Origin: Kalaharituber pfeilii
Taxonomy: Eukaryota; Ascomycota; Pezizomycetes; Pezizales; Pezizaceae
Assembly (NCBI GenBank): GCA_015179045.1
Contig: WHUZ01000136.1
Location: forward strand, 46,801 to 110,800
Length of the DNA: 64,000 nucleotides
Reading direction: 5' to 3'
The notes under the pieces are model-generated. The model saw only the letters and a program-made list of their open reading frames with translations. It did not search any database and was not told where the DNA came from. Of the stretch, positions 32,450 through 42,729 are shown piece after piece; position 1 is the first letter of the stretch, and each line of letters starts with the position of its first letter. A program made the translations under genes and the position numbers.

Positions 32450-32578
32450 GTCACAGTCGCGCAACTGGTAGGGTGCGAGCCCAAGAAGCGGGGGTGTTCT
32501 ACCCACCCAGTAGGCAGCCCGAGCGTGGCCCAGGTTCTGAGTTCGAACCACGGGGTGACTGGCTACTTCTACTTTTTT
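32450..32578 (+). ncRNA. tRNA-like Pol III transcription unit, copy 1
   Basis: About 110 nt between GTCAC and GTGAC (a 5-bp closing stem). It has an A-box-like CGCGCAACTGGTAGG (32458-32472), with GCGC/GTGC forming a 4-bp D-type stem. It also has a B-box GTTCGAACC (32541-32549) and a T6 terminator at 32573-32578. CCC-AAGAAGC-GGG could be an anticodon-like arm, with an extra GGGTG/CACCC hairpin after it. It is too long and mispaired for a normal tRNA. It is more likely a tRNA-derived SINE head or a small RNA gene. A second copy lies at 61832. Confidence 0.5.
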
Positions 32579-32724
32579 GCATTGCATAGTATCAACTTTT
32601 GACAAATTTCATATGGGCAAAATGGCCTGTCCAAATATGCACAGGAAGCCAATTCAACATATGCAGATTGGTCTATGCTGCATGCCGGAGGAGCCAATTC
32701 TCTGGTCTCGTAACCAGCCAATTC

Positions 32725-32772
32725 ATTTTTTTTTTGTGTCACGTGACCCCGCGCGCAGCTGCTCGCCAAGGC
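32725..32772 (-). mobile_element. LINE-B tail-only insertion
   Basis: Forty-eight bases of poly(T)/LINE-B end with duplication AGCCAATTC (32716-32724 and 32773-32781). The paralogous site near 62093 (CCAGCCAAGCC) lacks it, so this insertion followed the block duplication. Confidence 0.8.
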
Positions 32773-33170
32773 AGCCAATTCTCGACGTTTTTAACATGTG
32801 CAAAATGGTATTTCAATACATTTAGCATGCCTATTTCACACATAAGCGAGGTGGCAATTTTCTAATGTATTTAACATGCACAAAATAGTCTATTTTCTAC
32901 ATGGCCTGCCCGGTAGTTAATGTGCTATTTTAATGGCCTGCACGGTGATTAACTCCTGCAGCGACTGATGTGAGTACTATTTTACCTGGCCTTGGCAAAC
33001 GCCATGACAGATGTGTGGTGAGCCGTTTTTACATGTGCAAAATGGTTTATTTTCTATATGCGTGATGAGGGCATTTGCGACGTATTTACCCATGTGCAAA
33101 ATGGTCTATTTTATGGCCTGCCCGGTGGTTGATGCCTTGCACAGTAATTTTTTTCTTTTTTTTTAACATC

Positions 33171-33310
33171 ACTGCAAAGGTGCGTTGCCATTGCACTGCA
33201 AAGGTGCGTTGCCATTGCACTGCAAAGGTGCGTTGCCATTGCACTGCAAAGGTGCGTTGCCATTGCACTGCAAAGGTGCGTTGCCATTGCACGCTGCCAT
33301 TGCACTGAAG
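33171..33310 (+). repeat. 24-bp minisatellite (5 units)
   Basis: Perfect tandem units GCAAAGGTGCGTTGCCATTG + CACT. The paralogous array at 62389 has seven units. Confidence 0.92.
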
Positions 33311-33332
33311 AAATGGATCCGCCGCGCATGTA

Positions 33333-33628
33333 CTAGACAGAAAAATAAGTATTTGGACAGGAGATAAATGCATATTTATGCGCCATGCAGTATTCGGCAG
33401 AAACTAGCATATTTTCGTCTGGTGATCGCCATAAGACTTGTCCAATCATTATGTAAGAAAGTATTTGGACAGCTGACGTGACGAAATTTGGACAGCTGAC
33501 ATAATGAATTTGGACTTTTACACCTATTCGTTACTGCCAAGCATACGAAAATATGCTAGTTTCTGCCAAATACCGCATAGCGCATAATATGCATTATCCC
33601 CTGTCCAAATACTTATTTTTCTGTCTAG
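33333..33628. mobile_element. MITE copy M2
   Basis: 296 bp, TIR CTAGACAGAAAAATAAG, TA on both sides (33331-33332 and 33629-33630). It lies directly upstream of the dioxygenase gene, as M4 does in the second block. Confidence 0.88.
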
Positions 33629-34294
33629 TAAAATAGGGCATTTTGCGCACATTAAGTGGGCTATGCTGGTGCTGAGTCATACCCGTCCTAGAGTTTGCTG
33701 GCTTAGGCTTCGCTTTCTCCTCTCTCATCTCCGTACTCCTTAGAAAACAACGCCGCAGCCCCATCACGATAGCAGCCCCCTCCGCCTTCCATTCCGGCGA
33801 AACACACCTTGCAAACCCCGCAAACACGCAGCATCTCGCCTTCACAGCATCCCCCCTTCGCAGCAACTGCCTTCCCCTCCTAGCTCTCAGCAGCTCCTCA
33901 GGTACGCCACGCAATACCCCCCTCACAGTCTCCCCCCCGCAGCAAGAGCATCTCACTCAAACTTTTTTACAGAACTCCTCGTCGCGCACTGAATTTACGC
34001 GCCTTGATTTTACGCGTGGTGAGTTCACGCGCCGCAGAAGAACTCATACGCCGCAGAACTCGCGCCGATTTTACGCATGCTGAATTCCTGAGGTGTACTC
34101 ACGCCTAACTTGCCTACTGGCCGACTTGCCAGCCTAACACCTTCACATTTTCACTTGCTTGTTGCTTCTTCACTTCTCCTTTCACTTTTTGCTAGACTAT
34201 TCACTGTGTAAAACATTCTGTGCGTAGTGCCTGAATTTTTACAAAGTTAGCACCTTAATTATTTGTGCGCAACGCCTAATAATTTTGGTGGAAG

Positions 34295-37200
34295 ATGTCG
34301 GACGCGGAAGGAGAAAGGAGATTTGAGAGAGTTCGAGAGGTGAATGCTGAGGTGGAGGCAATAATGCCCATTAGGAAGCCCGGGGAGTATGATGAAGTCT
34401 TCCACAGGCATATCCGGAGCTTGGTGAATTCGTTTAATAAGCCTCCAATTATTTCAACTACCGTTTCCTTTCAAGCCTTAATGGCTGATCAAAACAAAAC
34501 AATTAAGCGCTCTGATGTAGAGCACGATCAACTTTTTGAACAGGCCACGTTAACGTAAGTGAGTGGAAGGTGGATGTCTTCGGAAGGTAGTGAATTACTG
34601 GTTTTTTGGAAGGGGGGATTAAATGTAAGTATGCGTTTTTTTTTTGGGGGGAGGTTATATAACAGGCTATGGCCCTATGGCAAAAATCTATATACCTGAT
34701 CCGGCTGCCCTCTACGTCCTCCTGCTTTCACTCCGGTTACCCGCCGGCTGCCCTCCACGTCCTCCTGCTTTCACCCTGGTTACCCTCCGGCCACCCTCCA
34801 CGTCCTCCTGCGTTCACTCCGGTTGCCCTCCGGCCACCCTCCACGTCCTCCTACTTTCACTCCGGTTACCCGCCGGCTGCCCTGCACGTCCTCCTGCTTT
34901 CACCCCGGTTACCCTCCGGCTACCCTCCGCGTCCTCCTGCTTTCACTCCGGTTACCCTCCGGCTGCCCTCCGCGTCCTCCTACTTTCACTCCGGTTACCC
35001 TCCGCCACGTCCTCCTACTTTCACTCCGGTTACCCTCCGGCTACCCTCCGCGTCCTCCTACTTTCACTCCGGCTACCCTCCGCGTCCTCCTACTTCCACT
35101 CCGGTTACCCTCCGGCTGCCCTCCGCGTCCTCCTACTTTCACTCCGGTTACCCTCCGGCTACCCTCCGCGTCCTCCTACTTTCACTCCGGTTGCCCTCCG
35201 GCTACCCTCCGCGTCCTCCTACTTTCACTCCGGTTGCCCTCCGGCTACCCTCCACGTCCTCCTACTTTCACTCCGGTTACCCTCCGGCTGCCCTCCACGT
35301 CCTCCTACTCTCACTCCGGTTACCCTCCGGCTGCCCTCCACGTCCTCCTACTTTCACTCCGGTTACCCTCCGGCTACCCTCCGCGTCCTCCTACTTTCAC
35401 TCCGGTTACCCTCCGGCTGCCCTCCACGTCCTCCTACTTTCACTCCGGTTACCCTCCGGCTACCCTCCGCGTCCTCCTACTTTCACTCCGGTTGCCCTCC
35501 GGCTACCCTCCGCGTCCTCCTACTTTCACTCCGGTTACCCTCCGGCTACCCTCCGCGTCCTCCTACTTTCACTCCGGTTACCCTCCGGCTACCCTCCGCG
35601 TCCTCCTACTTTCACTCCGGTTGCCCTCCGGCTGCCCTCCACGTCCTCCTGCTTTCACTCCGGTTACCCTCCGGCTGCCCTCCACGTCCTCCTACTTTCA
35701 CTCCGGTTACCCTCCGGCTACCCTCCGCGTCCTCCTACTTTCACTCCGGTTACCCTCCGGCTACCCTCCACGTCCTCCTACTTTCACTCCGGTTACCCTC
35801 CGGCTACCCTCCGCGTCCTCCTACTTTCACTCCGGTTGCCCTCCGGCTACCCTCCGCGTCCTCCTACTTTCACTCCGGTTCCCCTCCGGCTACCCTCCAC
35901 GTCCTCCTACTTCCACTCCGGTTGCCCTCCGGCCACCCTCCGCGTCCTCCTACTTTCACTCCGGTTGCCCTCCGGCTGCCCTCCACGTCCTCCTGCTTTC
36001 ACTCCGGTTACCCTCCGGCTGCCCTCCACGTCCTCCTACTTTCACTCCGGTTACCCTCCGGCTACCCTCCGCGTCCTCCTACTTTCACTCCGGTTACCCT
36101 CCGGCTACCCTCCACGTCCTCCTACTTTCACTCCGGTTACCCTCCGGCTACCCTCCGCGTCCTCCTACTTTCACTCCGGTTGCCCTCCGGCTACCCTCCG
36201 CGTCCTCCTACTTTCACTCCGGTTCCCCTCCGGCTACCCTCCACGTCCTCCTACTTCCACTCCGGTTGCCCTCCGGCTACCCTCCGCGTCCTCCTACTTT
36301 CACTCCGGTTACCCTCCGGCTGCCCTCCACGTCCTCCTACTTTCACTCCGGTTACCCTCCGGCTACCCTCCGCGTCCTCCTACTTTCACTCCGGTTCCCC
36401 TCCGGCTACCCTCCGCGTCCTCCTACTTTCACTCCGGTTACCCTCCGGCTACCCTCCACGTCCTCCTACTTCCACTCCGGTTGCCCTCCGGCTACCCTCC
36501 ACGTCCTCTTACTTGCACTCTGGTTACCCTCCACGTCCTCCTACTCCCCCGGAGGGTAGCCGGCTACCCTCCGGTCACCCTCTATGTCCTCCTACTCCCA
36601 CTCCTCGTTTTATTCTATTTGCTGTTGGGTATATATACTAACTTAAAAAATATAGTATCCCATTGGAAAATCGGCAGGTATTCAAATGCAAAAAGATACT
36701 GTTACAGCCATTGATTCCTTAGAAGAGGAATATTCACCACCTCCTCCAGGGAAAGAGGATTGCCGTTACTCTAAAGTGGCTTTACTTTGTCAAAGACACT
36801 CCACTTTTGGAGTATATCACTTGGCATATTGGACGCATAAAGGACATACTTTTACTCCACCTACTTCATCTAGGCATATTGGATCTGCCGGCTACAAGCA
36901 GCGGGCTGTAGGTGCTTTCTTTAATAATATTTCTCAATTAATTCAAGTTATTGGAATGCTTTTTTTAGTTATTGATCCTGATTGTTATTTACGTTATTGG
37001 AGGCTTTTTCAGGAAGATTGTTCTAATAATGTACCATGTTCTTTGCTGAACACTTCTCGTCGTGCCTGTTTTTATGGACTTGCTTTATTGCGGAATACTC
37101 AAGTTGAAGCTCACAAAAACTATAATGATACTCCTGATGGTTGGGTGGCTATGTATTGTTGGGGAAACTTTCCTGGGGGAGAGTTAGTTTTACCTGATTT

Positions 37201-37345
37201 AGGGATGAAGTTAAAGTGTCATCAACGGGATGTTATTTTTTTTCGTTCTCGTTTACTGGAGCATTTTGTTGCGGACTTTGATGGTGCTCGTTCCAGTATT
37301 GTTTTTTTTTCACATGAGAAGATTTTAAATAAAACTTGGCTTTAA
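34295..37345 (+). pseudogene. TET/JBP-like 2OG-Fe(II) dioxygenase gene, copy 1 (exon 1 broken)
   Basis: Two exons: 34295-34624 and 36678-37345. The intron has donor GTAAGT (34625), branch site TACTAAC (36636-36642) and acceptor CAG (36675-36677). Joining restores phase (IKC then IQMQKD). Exon 2 is open. Counted from its Met at 36686 it has the first metal-site region EAHKNYNDTPDGW (H143), CWGNFPGGELVLPDLG (159-173), RSRLLEHF with the distal His (H193), and GARSSIVFFSH with the 2OG-binding Arg (R202). This matches fungal Tet-like 2OG-Fe(II) oxygenases, whose relatives oxidise methylcytosine or thymine. The usual H-x-D is H-K-N here. Exon 1 (MSDAEGERRFERVREVNAEV) has a nonsense change (ACG TAA; GGAAG in copy 2 is GTAAG here) and two +1 insertions (CTTCGGAAGG, GGTTTTTTGG). 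The protein would be about 330 residues if intact. DNA-modifying activity is inference. Confidence 0.75.
34698..36600 (+). repeat. 43-bp minisatellite inside the dioxygenase intron
   Basis: About forty-four tandem units of 43 bp: CTCCGGTTACCCTCCGGCTA + CCCTCCGCGTCCTCCTACTT + TCA. Variable sites are mostly TTACC/TTGCC, CTACC/CTGCC, CCGCG/CCACG and CTACT/CTGCT. No unit contains a stop in any forward frame, so all three forward frames are open for 578-681 codons (34644-36641, 34669-36714, 34823-36559). The array sits wholly between the donor and the branch site. The second gene copy starts the same array at 63988. Confidence 0.95.
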
Positions 37346-37393
37346 ACTCGATTAATCTTTGTCCGGCATCTCCCTGAGATGGACTGTAATGCC

Positions 37394-37427
37394 CCGGTTC
37401 CATATGACTAAACTCTAGTGGAACCGG
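37394..37427 (+). terminator. Hairpin 3' of the dioxygenase gene
   Basis: CCGGTTCCA and TGGAACCGG form a perfect 9-bp stem with a 16-nt loop, about 50 bp after the stop codon. It may be a 3' UTR structure or part of a repeat end (TGTAATGCC precedes it). Function unknown. Confidence 0.4.
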
Positions 37428-37669
37428 AGCAATCTGTTTTGATTTTTTGTGATTTCTTTTGTGGCTTAATGTATTAACTGTAGAACATTTATGTCACGCG
37501 CGGCGGAGGGTGGCGGCGGGTGCTGCCTGTCACCGATCACGATCAGTTACCCTGAACTATTTTAAGGTCCACCGGGTTCAAGGAATCTCATTACTTGCCC
37601 ACTAGCACAGTTTTGGATAATGACAAGTATACTTTTGGATAAGCTGCGCTTAAGGGTTATGATTACACT

Positions 37670-39233
37670 TTTTTTTTTTTTTTTTTTTTATATCATTAAT
37701 CGCATGCCGCCCTAAGGGCTATGGCGATATTTAGTTATATATAAAAATAAAAAGAAAGTCAGAAATAAAAGTTGAACTCCCCGGAGACTCCTGTGTGCAG
37801 GGGAAGTGAAAATGACAGTGACATTAACAGATGAAAGTGGAAATCCCCAGAACCTCCTGTGTAAAAGGGAATTGAGAATAACAGTCACAATACCAGTGTG
37901 GTCCCCGTATCCTCCGATGTGATGGGAATGTACAAATACCAGGGGGAAAACCAGTACCAACTCACTTCCTTCTCCTGTCCCACTCGTACTTGCTAGCCTT
38001 CAACCATTTCCCTCCCAGTCTCACCTTCTCCAGCTCAACCTGTCTCTCAAGGTATACCACAACTGAGCTGGTGGTTTTGCCTTCCTCCGTTAGGATTGCC
38101 TTTTTTCTCAGCCATCGAATTCCTTCCACCTTTCCCAGATCCCGGTTAGCAGCCTCTAACCACCTCCGGACATTGTTCAAATCCTTCCGGAGTGCAATTC
38201 CGTGTACGACAAGGCCGATTTTCGTCTTGGTGGTGGCCTCCGGTGTGCTGGTTGGGGCTGGCTGCTTTGTCGGGGGGGGGGCTGTGGGGGCACTGGGCTG
38301 AGGGAGGGGGTGTGAATTTGTGTTGGCGTTGGCCGCCGCGATCTTTTCCGCCTCTTTGTCATCTAGCCGACGTTTGAATGCGTAGTCAGCTTGTGGTGAC
38401 GGTGCCTTACCCTTGCGCTTCTTGGATGGCAGGGTAGGTGTCGGAGTGAGGGTGGGGGATGGATCCGCGGGGGCCAGTACGGTCGTGGCGGTGGGTTCCA
38501 CCGGAGTTGTGTCTAAAGTAGTAATGGGGTTGAACCCCAGTGTCGGTGGCTGTGGCGGCATCAGTGGATCTTCTGGTAGCGTCGGTGGGGAGTTGTTCAG
38601 CCAACTCGGACGTGGGTCGTCGGGGTCTCCTGTAAACACCTGTACCGTCGCATCCTGGTTAAAACGTAACGCCATGACAGATCCGTCGACAGGTTTTCTT
38701 TGGTCCGTCCCGAGGCCCCACAGTGCGGTAAGGACGATGTACCAGAGGTGTGGTCCCGGTTCCCGCAGCAACCTTTGCTTTGCCTCTTCCCACTCTGGGA
38801 TCGGCAGTCTGTCAACGTCTCTATAGTACTTGTCTAACACGAGATGGAAGTCCGCCTGACTCGGCGGAGCCGGCGTAGGGGGGCGGGGACGGGGCTCGGG
38901 GGGGTCTGCGGCCGGGGAGCGGTCTTCTTTGTCTTCTTTCCTTTCGGTGGCATCTTATTGGCTGACCAGTCGTCTTATTGGTGTTCTGGGTGGTGTCTTG
39001 GCGCGGACAGGGGTGTGGTTGAAACGATGGTGTTGAGCTGAAGAATCCTCCGAATCTCTCCCCTCGGGGGAAATTTGCAGCGTCGGGTATTTGGGATAAA
39101 AAATTAGATCAAAGTACTCGGCTCGCCGAGAGCTTTCGATCTATGTAGGTTTCAGCGGGGGGAACGTTGTGGTTGCGGAGTCGCTTCCAAACGCTCGTCC
39201 TGAGGTGGTTGTTGTCGCGTGGATGCAGGAGTG
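37670..39233 (-). mobile_element. ORF1-only non-LTR retroelement, copy 3 (full length)
   Basis: A 1564-bp minus-strand unit between perfect TATGATTACACT duplications (37658-37669 and 39234-39245). It has the same order as copies 1 and 2, with the 5' UTR stem at 39107-39141 and the terminal hairpin in ATCGC/GCGAT form (37699-37728). Its 3' UTR (about 200 nt) is longer than and unlike those of copies 1 and 2, so it represents a separate subfamily. No ORF2. Confidence 0.9.
37962..38953 (-). pseudogene. ORF1 protein of half-LINE copy 3 (N-terminal frameshift)
   Basis: Starts MPPKGKKTKKTAP at 38953 and shifts frame in a C-run at about 38880. It is then open for 292 codons (37962-38840). Order: ADFHLVLDKYYRDVDRLP; HLWYIVLTALWGLG; a single copy of the short motif (LGFNPITTLDTTP); basic SKKRKGKAPS; Ala/Pro linker; and an RRM-like domain (GLVVHGIALRKDLNNVRRWL ... 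SSVVVYLERQ ... LGGKWLKASKYEWDRRRK). No CCHC knuckles. Copy 1 carries a shift at the equivalent Pro-rich place. Confidence 0.75.
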
Positions 39234-39562
39234 TATGATTACACTGTTTGGATAACAATAATTGTACTGAAGGCACGGCACTTAAGGAATTACGCTTTTT
39301 GGATAACATCGATCATGCTGAAGACACGGAGCTTAAGGAAGCCTCTCTACATCTCTCTGTTTCTGTGTTGCCCTCTCCTGTATTTAAAGACTCCTTTTCC
39401 ACCCCGTACTCTAGACCCCTCAAGCAATAAATATATACTCTCCTGGCTATACTTTTTCCTCTATAACCATAAGCAGCGTTCTGCTTAAACCTGTGAGCAT
39501 TGCGTGGCCCGCCTGACTCGATCTGTGACTCCGTCCTGGCTACTAGCTCCCTGAGGCCGGAC

Positions 39563-39719
39563 GTTGGCGGAGATGATGGACTGGGCGGCGGAGTAGACGG
39601 AGGATTTATTACACGTTCATTCTCATTTTATGGTTTTATTTGCGAGTTACTATTCAGTTACTGTCTTGCATGTATCTAAACCCTCGCCATAGCCTACAAG
39701 GCGGCACACGAGTAATGCA

Positions 39720-39752
<33 letters not shown>
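39563..39752 (+). mobile_element. LINE-A 3' fragment
   Basis: Contains the ORF2 end LAEMMDWAAE, 3' UTR, hairpin and poly(A). Flanked by CCCTGAGGCCGG (39551-39562) and CCCCGAGGCCGG (39753-39764), a duplication with one T/C change. Confidence 0.75.
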
Positions 39753-39754
<2 letters not shown>

Positions 39755-39765
39755 CCGAGGCCGGT

Positions 39766-39940
39766 CTGTTACACTGCTAAGGGATACGGCTGATTCAGGG
39801 TAACAGTAGTTTCGCAAGCGCTGAATGGAAGAGGCTTGACATAAGAGGCTTGCAGGAGTTCAACGGTTCCAGTTTAGCGGCAATGGCAGGTTATGGTGAA
39901 AGGCAGAGAAGATCAGGTACTGAATTAGATTCATAACCTA
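39766..39940 (+). mobile_element. LTR-2 fragment
   Basis: TGCTAAGGGATACGGCTGAT, TCAGGGTAACAGTAG and GGTTATGGTGAAAGGCAGAG match the minus strand of 7620-7790. Confidence 0.45.
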
Positions 39941-39989
39941 TTTACTATACTGCCTTAGAGTTAGAGGCAATGCACTTCTGAACCTATAT

Positions 39990-40900
39990 ATCTATATCGT
40001 TCCATGCGGAACGGTTTCCACCAATGCCTATACCTCTATATCATTCTGTACGGAACAGTTTCCTACCTATGCCTATGCCTCTATATCGTTCCGTGTAGAA
40101 CTGTTTCCTACCTATAGCTATACCTCTATATCAGTCCGTGCGGAACAGTTTCCCACCTTTTTTTTTTTTTTTTTTTTTTTTATTTCACGTGACCCCGCTT
40201 GTAGCTGTTCGCCATGGCAGGGCCCCTGGGTCTAGACCCTCAAAGCCCGGAGGCAGGGTTATCTACCTAAATCTTCCACCGCCATCTCTACAAACGAAAA
40301 CATCGACCCCTCCCCGCCCCACTTCCCCGAGGCACTTAAAAAATTGCTACATTCCTCTTCCCCCGCCACCCACTAACAAACGGAAATTCGCCCCCTCCCC
40401 CTACACCTTCAGCGACCCGAAAAACTCTTCCAGCGTATTCACCATCTCCCCATTCTCCTGTTCCACCATCCACTTTTTGTCATCAGTATCCTCCCACCTT
40501 CCCCATCCTTCCAAGTACTCCACCTCCTCACACCTGAACGCCAGGTGGTCCGCCGAGTTTCCCACCTATGCCTATACTTCTATATCATTCCGTATGGACT
40601 AGGAATGGTTTCCCACCTATGCCTATGCCTCTATAACGTTCCGTGCGGAACGGATGGGCCTTGAGCTTAAGCTCAAGGCCTTCGGGTCAGAACAGGCTCA
40701 AGGCCTTCCACCAGGAAGCAATGCTCCTATGGTTCCACCTATACCTATACCTCTATATCGTTCCATGCAGAATGGATAGGCTCGAGGCCTTCCAGCCAGA
40801 CGAGGCTCAAGTCCTTCTGCCCCGAAGCAATACCCCCCATGGTCCTATCTATACCTATACCTTTATAGCATTTCGTGTGGAACAGCTGGGTTGCTTACAA
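39990..40900 (+). repeat. Imperfect 45-bp repeat, interrupted by LINE-B
   Basis: Units such as GCCTATACCTCTATATCGTT, CCGTGCGGAACGGTTTCCCA, CCTAT, before and after the LINE-B insertion at 40159. Later units gain AAGGCCTTC/GAAGGCCTT-type inserts. Confidence 0.75.
40159..40555 (-). mobile_element. LINE-B, 5'-truncated insertion
   Basis: 397 bp of LINE-B tail, 3' UTR and the very end of ORF2 (CGGACCACCTGGCGTTCAGG on minus). Flanked by a 12-bp duplication AGTTTCCCACCT (40147-40158 and 40556-40567). Confidence 0.85.
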
Positions 40901-40929
40901 GCGGCATAAGGTTTTTCTTCACAATTAGG

Positions 40930-41235
40930 AAAAAAATGCAAAGGCCCGCCGGCTGTCTACCAAGTTCAGCTCATTCTAACTCATCTCATGGTGTCAGATC
41001 GGAGCTGTCGTAGGTATGAAACGCAGTTCATTCCACCTGATCTCACGCCAGTGGGTCGGGGCTGCCACATCTATCAAATTCAGCTCATTCTGCATTATCT
41101 CGTGGCGTCGAATCGGGCTAGCCGTACATGTCAAATTCACCTCATCTCTGGCCGTCAGGCCATACCTGCTCTACCAGTCAAATTCTCAGCTCATTGCAGC
41201 TCATTTCGTGCCCTTGGGTCGGAACTGCCATACAT
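40930..41235 (+). repeat. 65-bp satellite units
   Basis: Four or five diverged units with CAAATTCAGCTCATTCTGCA and CATCTCATGGCGTC, leading into the 12-bp array. Confidence 0.65.
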
Positions 41236-41239
41236 ATCT

Positions 41240-41460
41240 CATGCCGAAATGGCTACCGAAATGGCTACTGAGTTCGCTGCCACAATAGCTGCCGAAATGG
41301 CTACCGAAATGCGTACTGAAATGGCTGCTGAAAATGGCCACTGAAATGGCTGCAAAATACGTGCCAAAATGGCTATCGAAATGCATGCTGAAATGGCTGC
41401 TGAAATGGCCACTGAAATGGCTGCCAAAATGGCTACCGAAATGGCTACTGGAATGGCTAG
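41240..41460 (+). repeat. 12-bp GCTGAAATGGCT array
   Basis: About eighteen units followed by the constant joint GCTAGGGCCAGCCATGCCTG and one 65-bp unit. Confidence 0.88.
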
Positions 41461-41530
41461 GGCCAGCCATGCCTGTCAAATTCAGCTTATTCCACTTCAT
41501 CTTGTACCATCGGGTCGCACCAACTATACA

Positions 41531-41722
41531 CTGCAAAGCTGCGCTGCCATTGCACTGCAAAGCTGCGCTGCCATTGCACTGCAAAGCTGCGCTGCCATTG
41601 CACTGCAAAGCTGCGCTGCCATTGCACTGCAAAGCTGCGCTGCCATTGCACTGCAAAGCTGCGCTGCCATTGCACTGCAAAGCTGCGCTGCCATTGCACT
41701 GCAAAGCTGCGCTGCCATTGCG
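41531..41722 (+). repeat. 24-bp minisatellite (8 perfect units)
   Basis: Eight identical copies of CTGCAAAGCTGCGCTGCCAT + TGCA, then diverged units to 41800. Perfect identity implies recent expansion. Confidence 0.95.
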
Positions 41723-41807
41723 CTTCAAAAGTCCGGTGCCATTGTGCTTCCAAAGTGCGCTGTTATTGTGCTGTGAAAGTGCGTTGCCATTGCGTCTCAT
41801 CATGCCA

Positions 41808-41850
41808 AGAAACCATGGAGCGGCTGTAGCTCCATGGTTTCTTGGCACAG
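41808..41850. repeat. Palindrome with 17-bp arms
   Basis: CCAAGAAACCATGGAGC, loop GGCTGTA, GCTCCATGGTTTCTTGG. Same as 17331 except for the loop. Confidence 0.85.
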
Positions 41851-42139
41851 GTGCCCAGGAGCGAACTCAGCTTGCTGAGGAGTGGATGGGTTGGTTACAA
41901 GCGGCTCAGTGTTTTTCGTCCCAATGTGGTCATATTGCCAAGAAATTTGGTCAAAATGCCAAGACCTAATGTCAGCTCAGACCTGCCGTCGGCTCAGACC
42001 TGCCATCGGCTCAGACCTGCCATCGGCTCAGACTTACTGTCGGCTATTATAGTACTATAGTTACAGGAATCGCAGCCACTCGTCGTAAGTACTCCTGGTT
42101 ATGCCTCACGCCGGATTGAACCCAGTCCCATTTGACTTC

Positions 42140-42725
42140 TAGCACTCCGGTATATATCCCTGCACCTGTAAGGTCACTTAAGCAACATGGCCGCCAGCGC
42201 TTAACAACCCGAACCCGAGAACCTACCAGAATCTACTAGAAGAACCCGGATCCCAGAACCTACCAGAAAGCCGTAGAACCAGCCGGAAAGCCCTAAAACC
42301 TTCTGGAAGACTCCGGAATCCACCAGCGACAGGTATCGCCAAGCTCATTCCCGGATATTCCTGACACTTCTACCTGCTTCCAGTTATTTCCTTGGCCTTC
42401 CATGTACTGCCAGTCGTTTCCTTGGTTTTCCATGTACTTCCAGTCGTTTCCTCGGTTCTGCATGTACTTCGTTTGTTTGTTTGCTCGTTTGCTTGTTTGC
42501 TTGGATTTGCCACCGAGGGCTTTCTACAAAGAGGCCCTCCCCCTCCTCTCTCTTGCCTCTCCACGCAACAACTTGTATTCTACCCAAGTTGTGTATTTAG
42601 CTTTCAAATACATCTACCTCTCGGTATCACATAGCTCCGACCGCCTCTGCCTCTGCCTCTGCCTCTGCCTCTGCTGTGAAATCGCCCCGGCGCCTGCCGC
42701 CCGCCCCATACCTGGACACGAGAAG
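42140..42725 (-). repeat. Third, partial copy of the composite repeat
   Basis: Matches 19550-20130: ACTCCGGTATATATCCCTGC, GGAAAGCC series, TTTGTTTGCTCGTTTGCTTG and CAACTTGTATTCTACCCAAG, with an expanded GCCTCTGCCTCT run. It lacks the 33-bp array. Confidence 0.7.
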
Positions 42726-42729
42726 ACGG

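Larger units (their letters stand above)
37492..39562 (+). mobile_element. LTR-like region carrying an ORF1-only insertion
   Basis: Starts TGTCACGCGCGGCGG. It has three spaced TTTGGATAA motifs, a TATA-like GTATTTAAAGAC at about 39372 and a polyadenylation-like CAATAAATATATAC at about 39425, the layout of an LTR. It is split by the half-LINE at 37670-39233 and by the LINE-A at 39563. I could not identify its far end with confidence. Confidence 0.4.

Noticed and set aside
32450..32559. A functional nuclear tRNA (loop AAGAAGC, possible GAA anticodon)
   Set aside because: Acceptor and T stems are mispaired, position 33 is not U, and the variable region is far too long.
34644..36714. Three overlapping ORFs of 578-681 codons as Pro/Ser-rich protein genes
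   Set aside because: All three forward frames of one 43-bp tandem repeat are open simply because no unit holds a stop. Flanking splice signals place the array in an intron.
37487..39608. ATTTA flanks as a target duplication of an LTR element
   Set aside because: The right-hand ATTTA lies inside a LINE-A fragment (39563-39752), so the match is coincidence.
37492..39620. A complete LTR retrotransposon around the half-LINE
   Set aside because: LTR-like signals are present, but there is no second LTR, primer-binding site or gag/pol reading frame.
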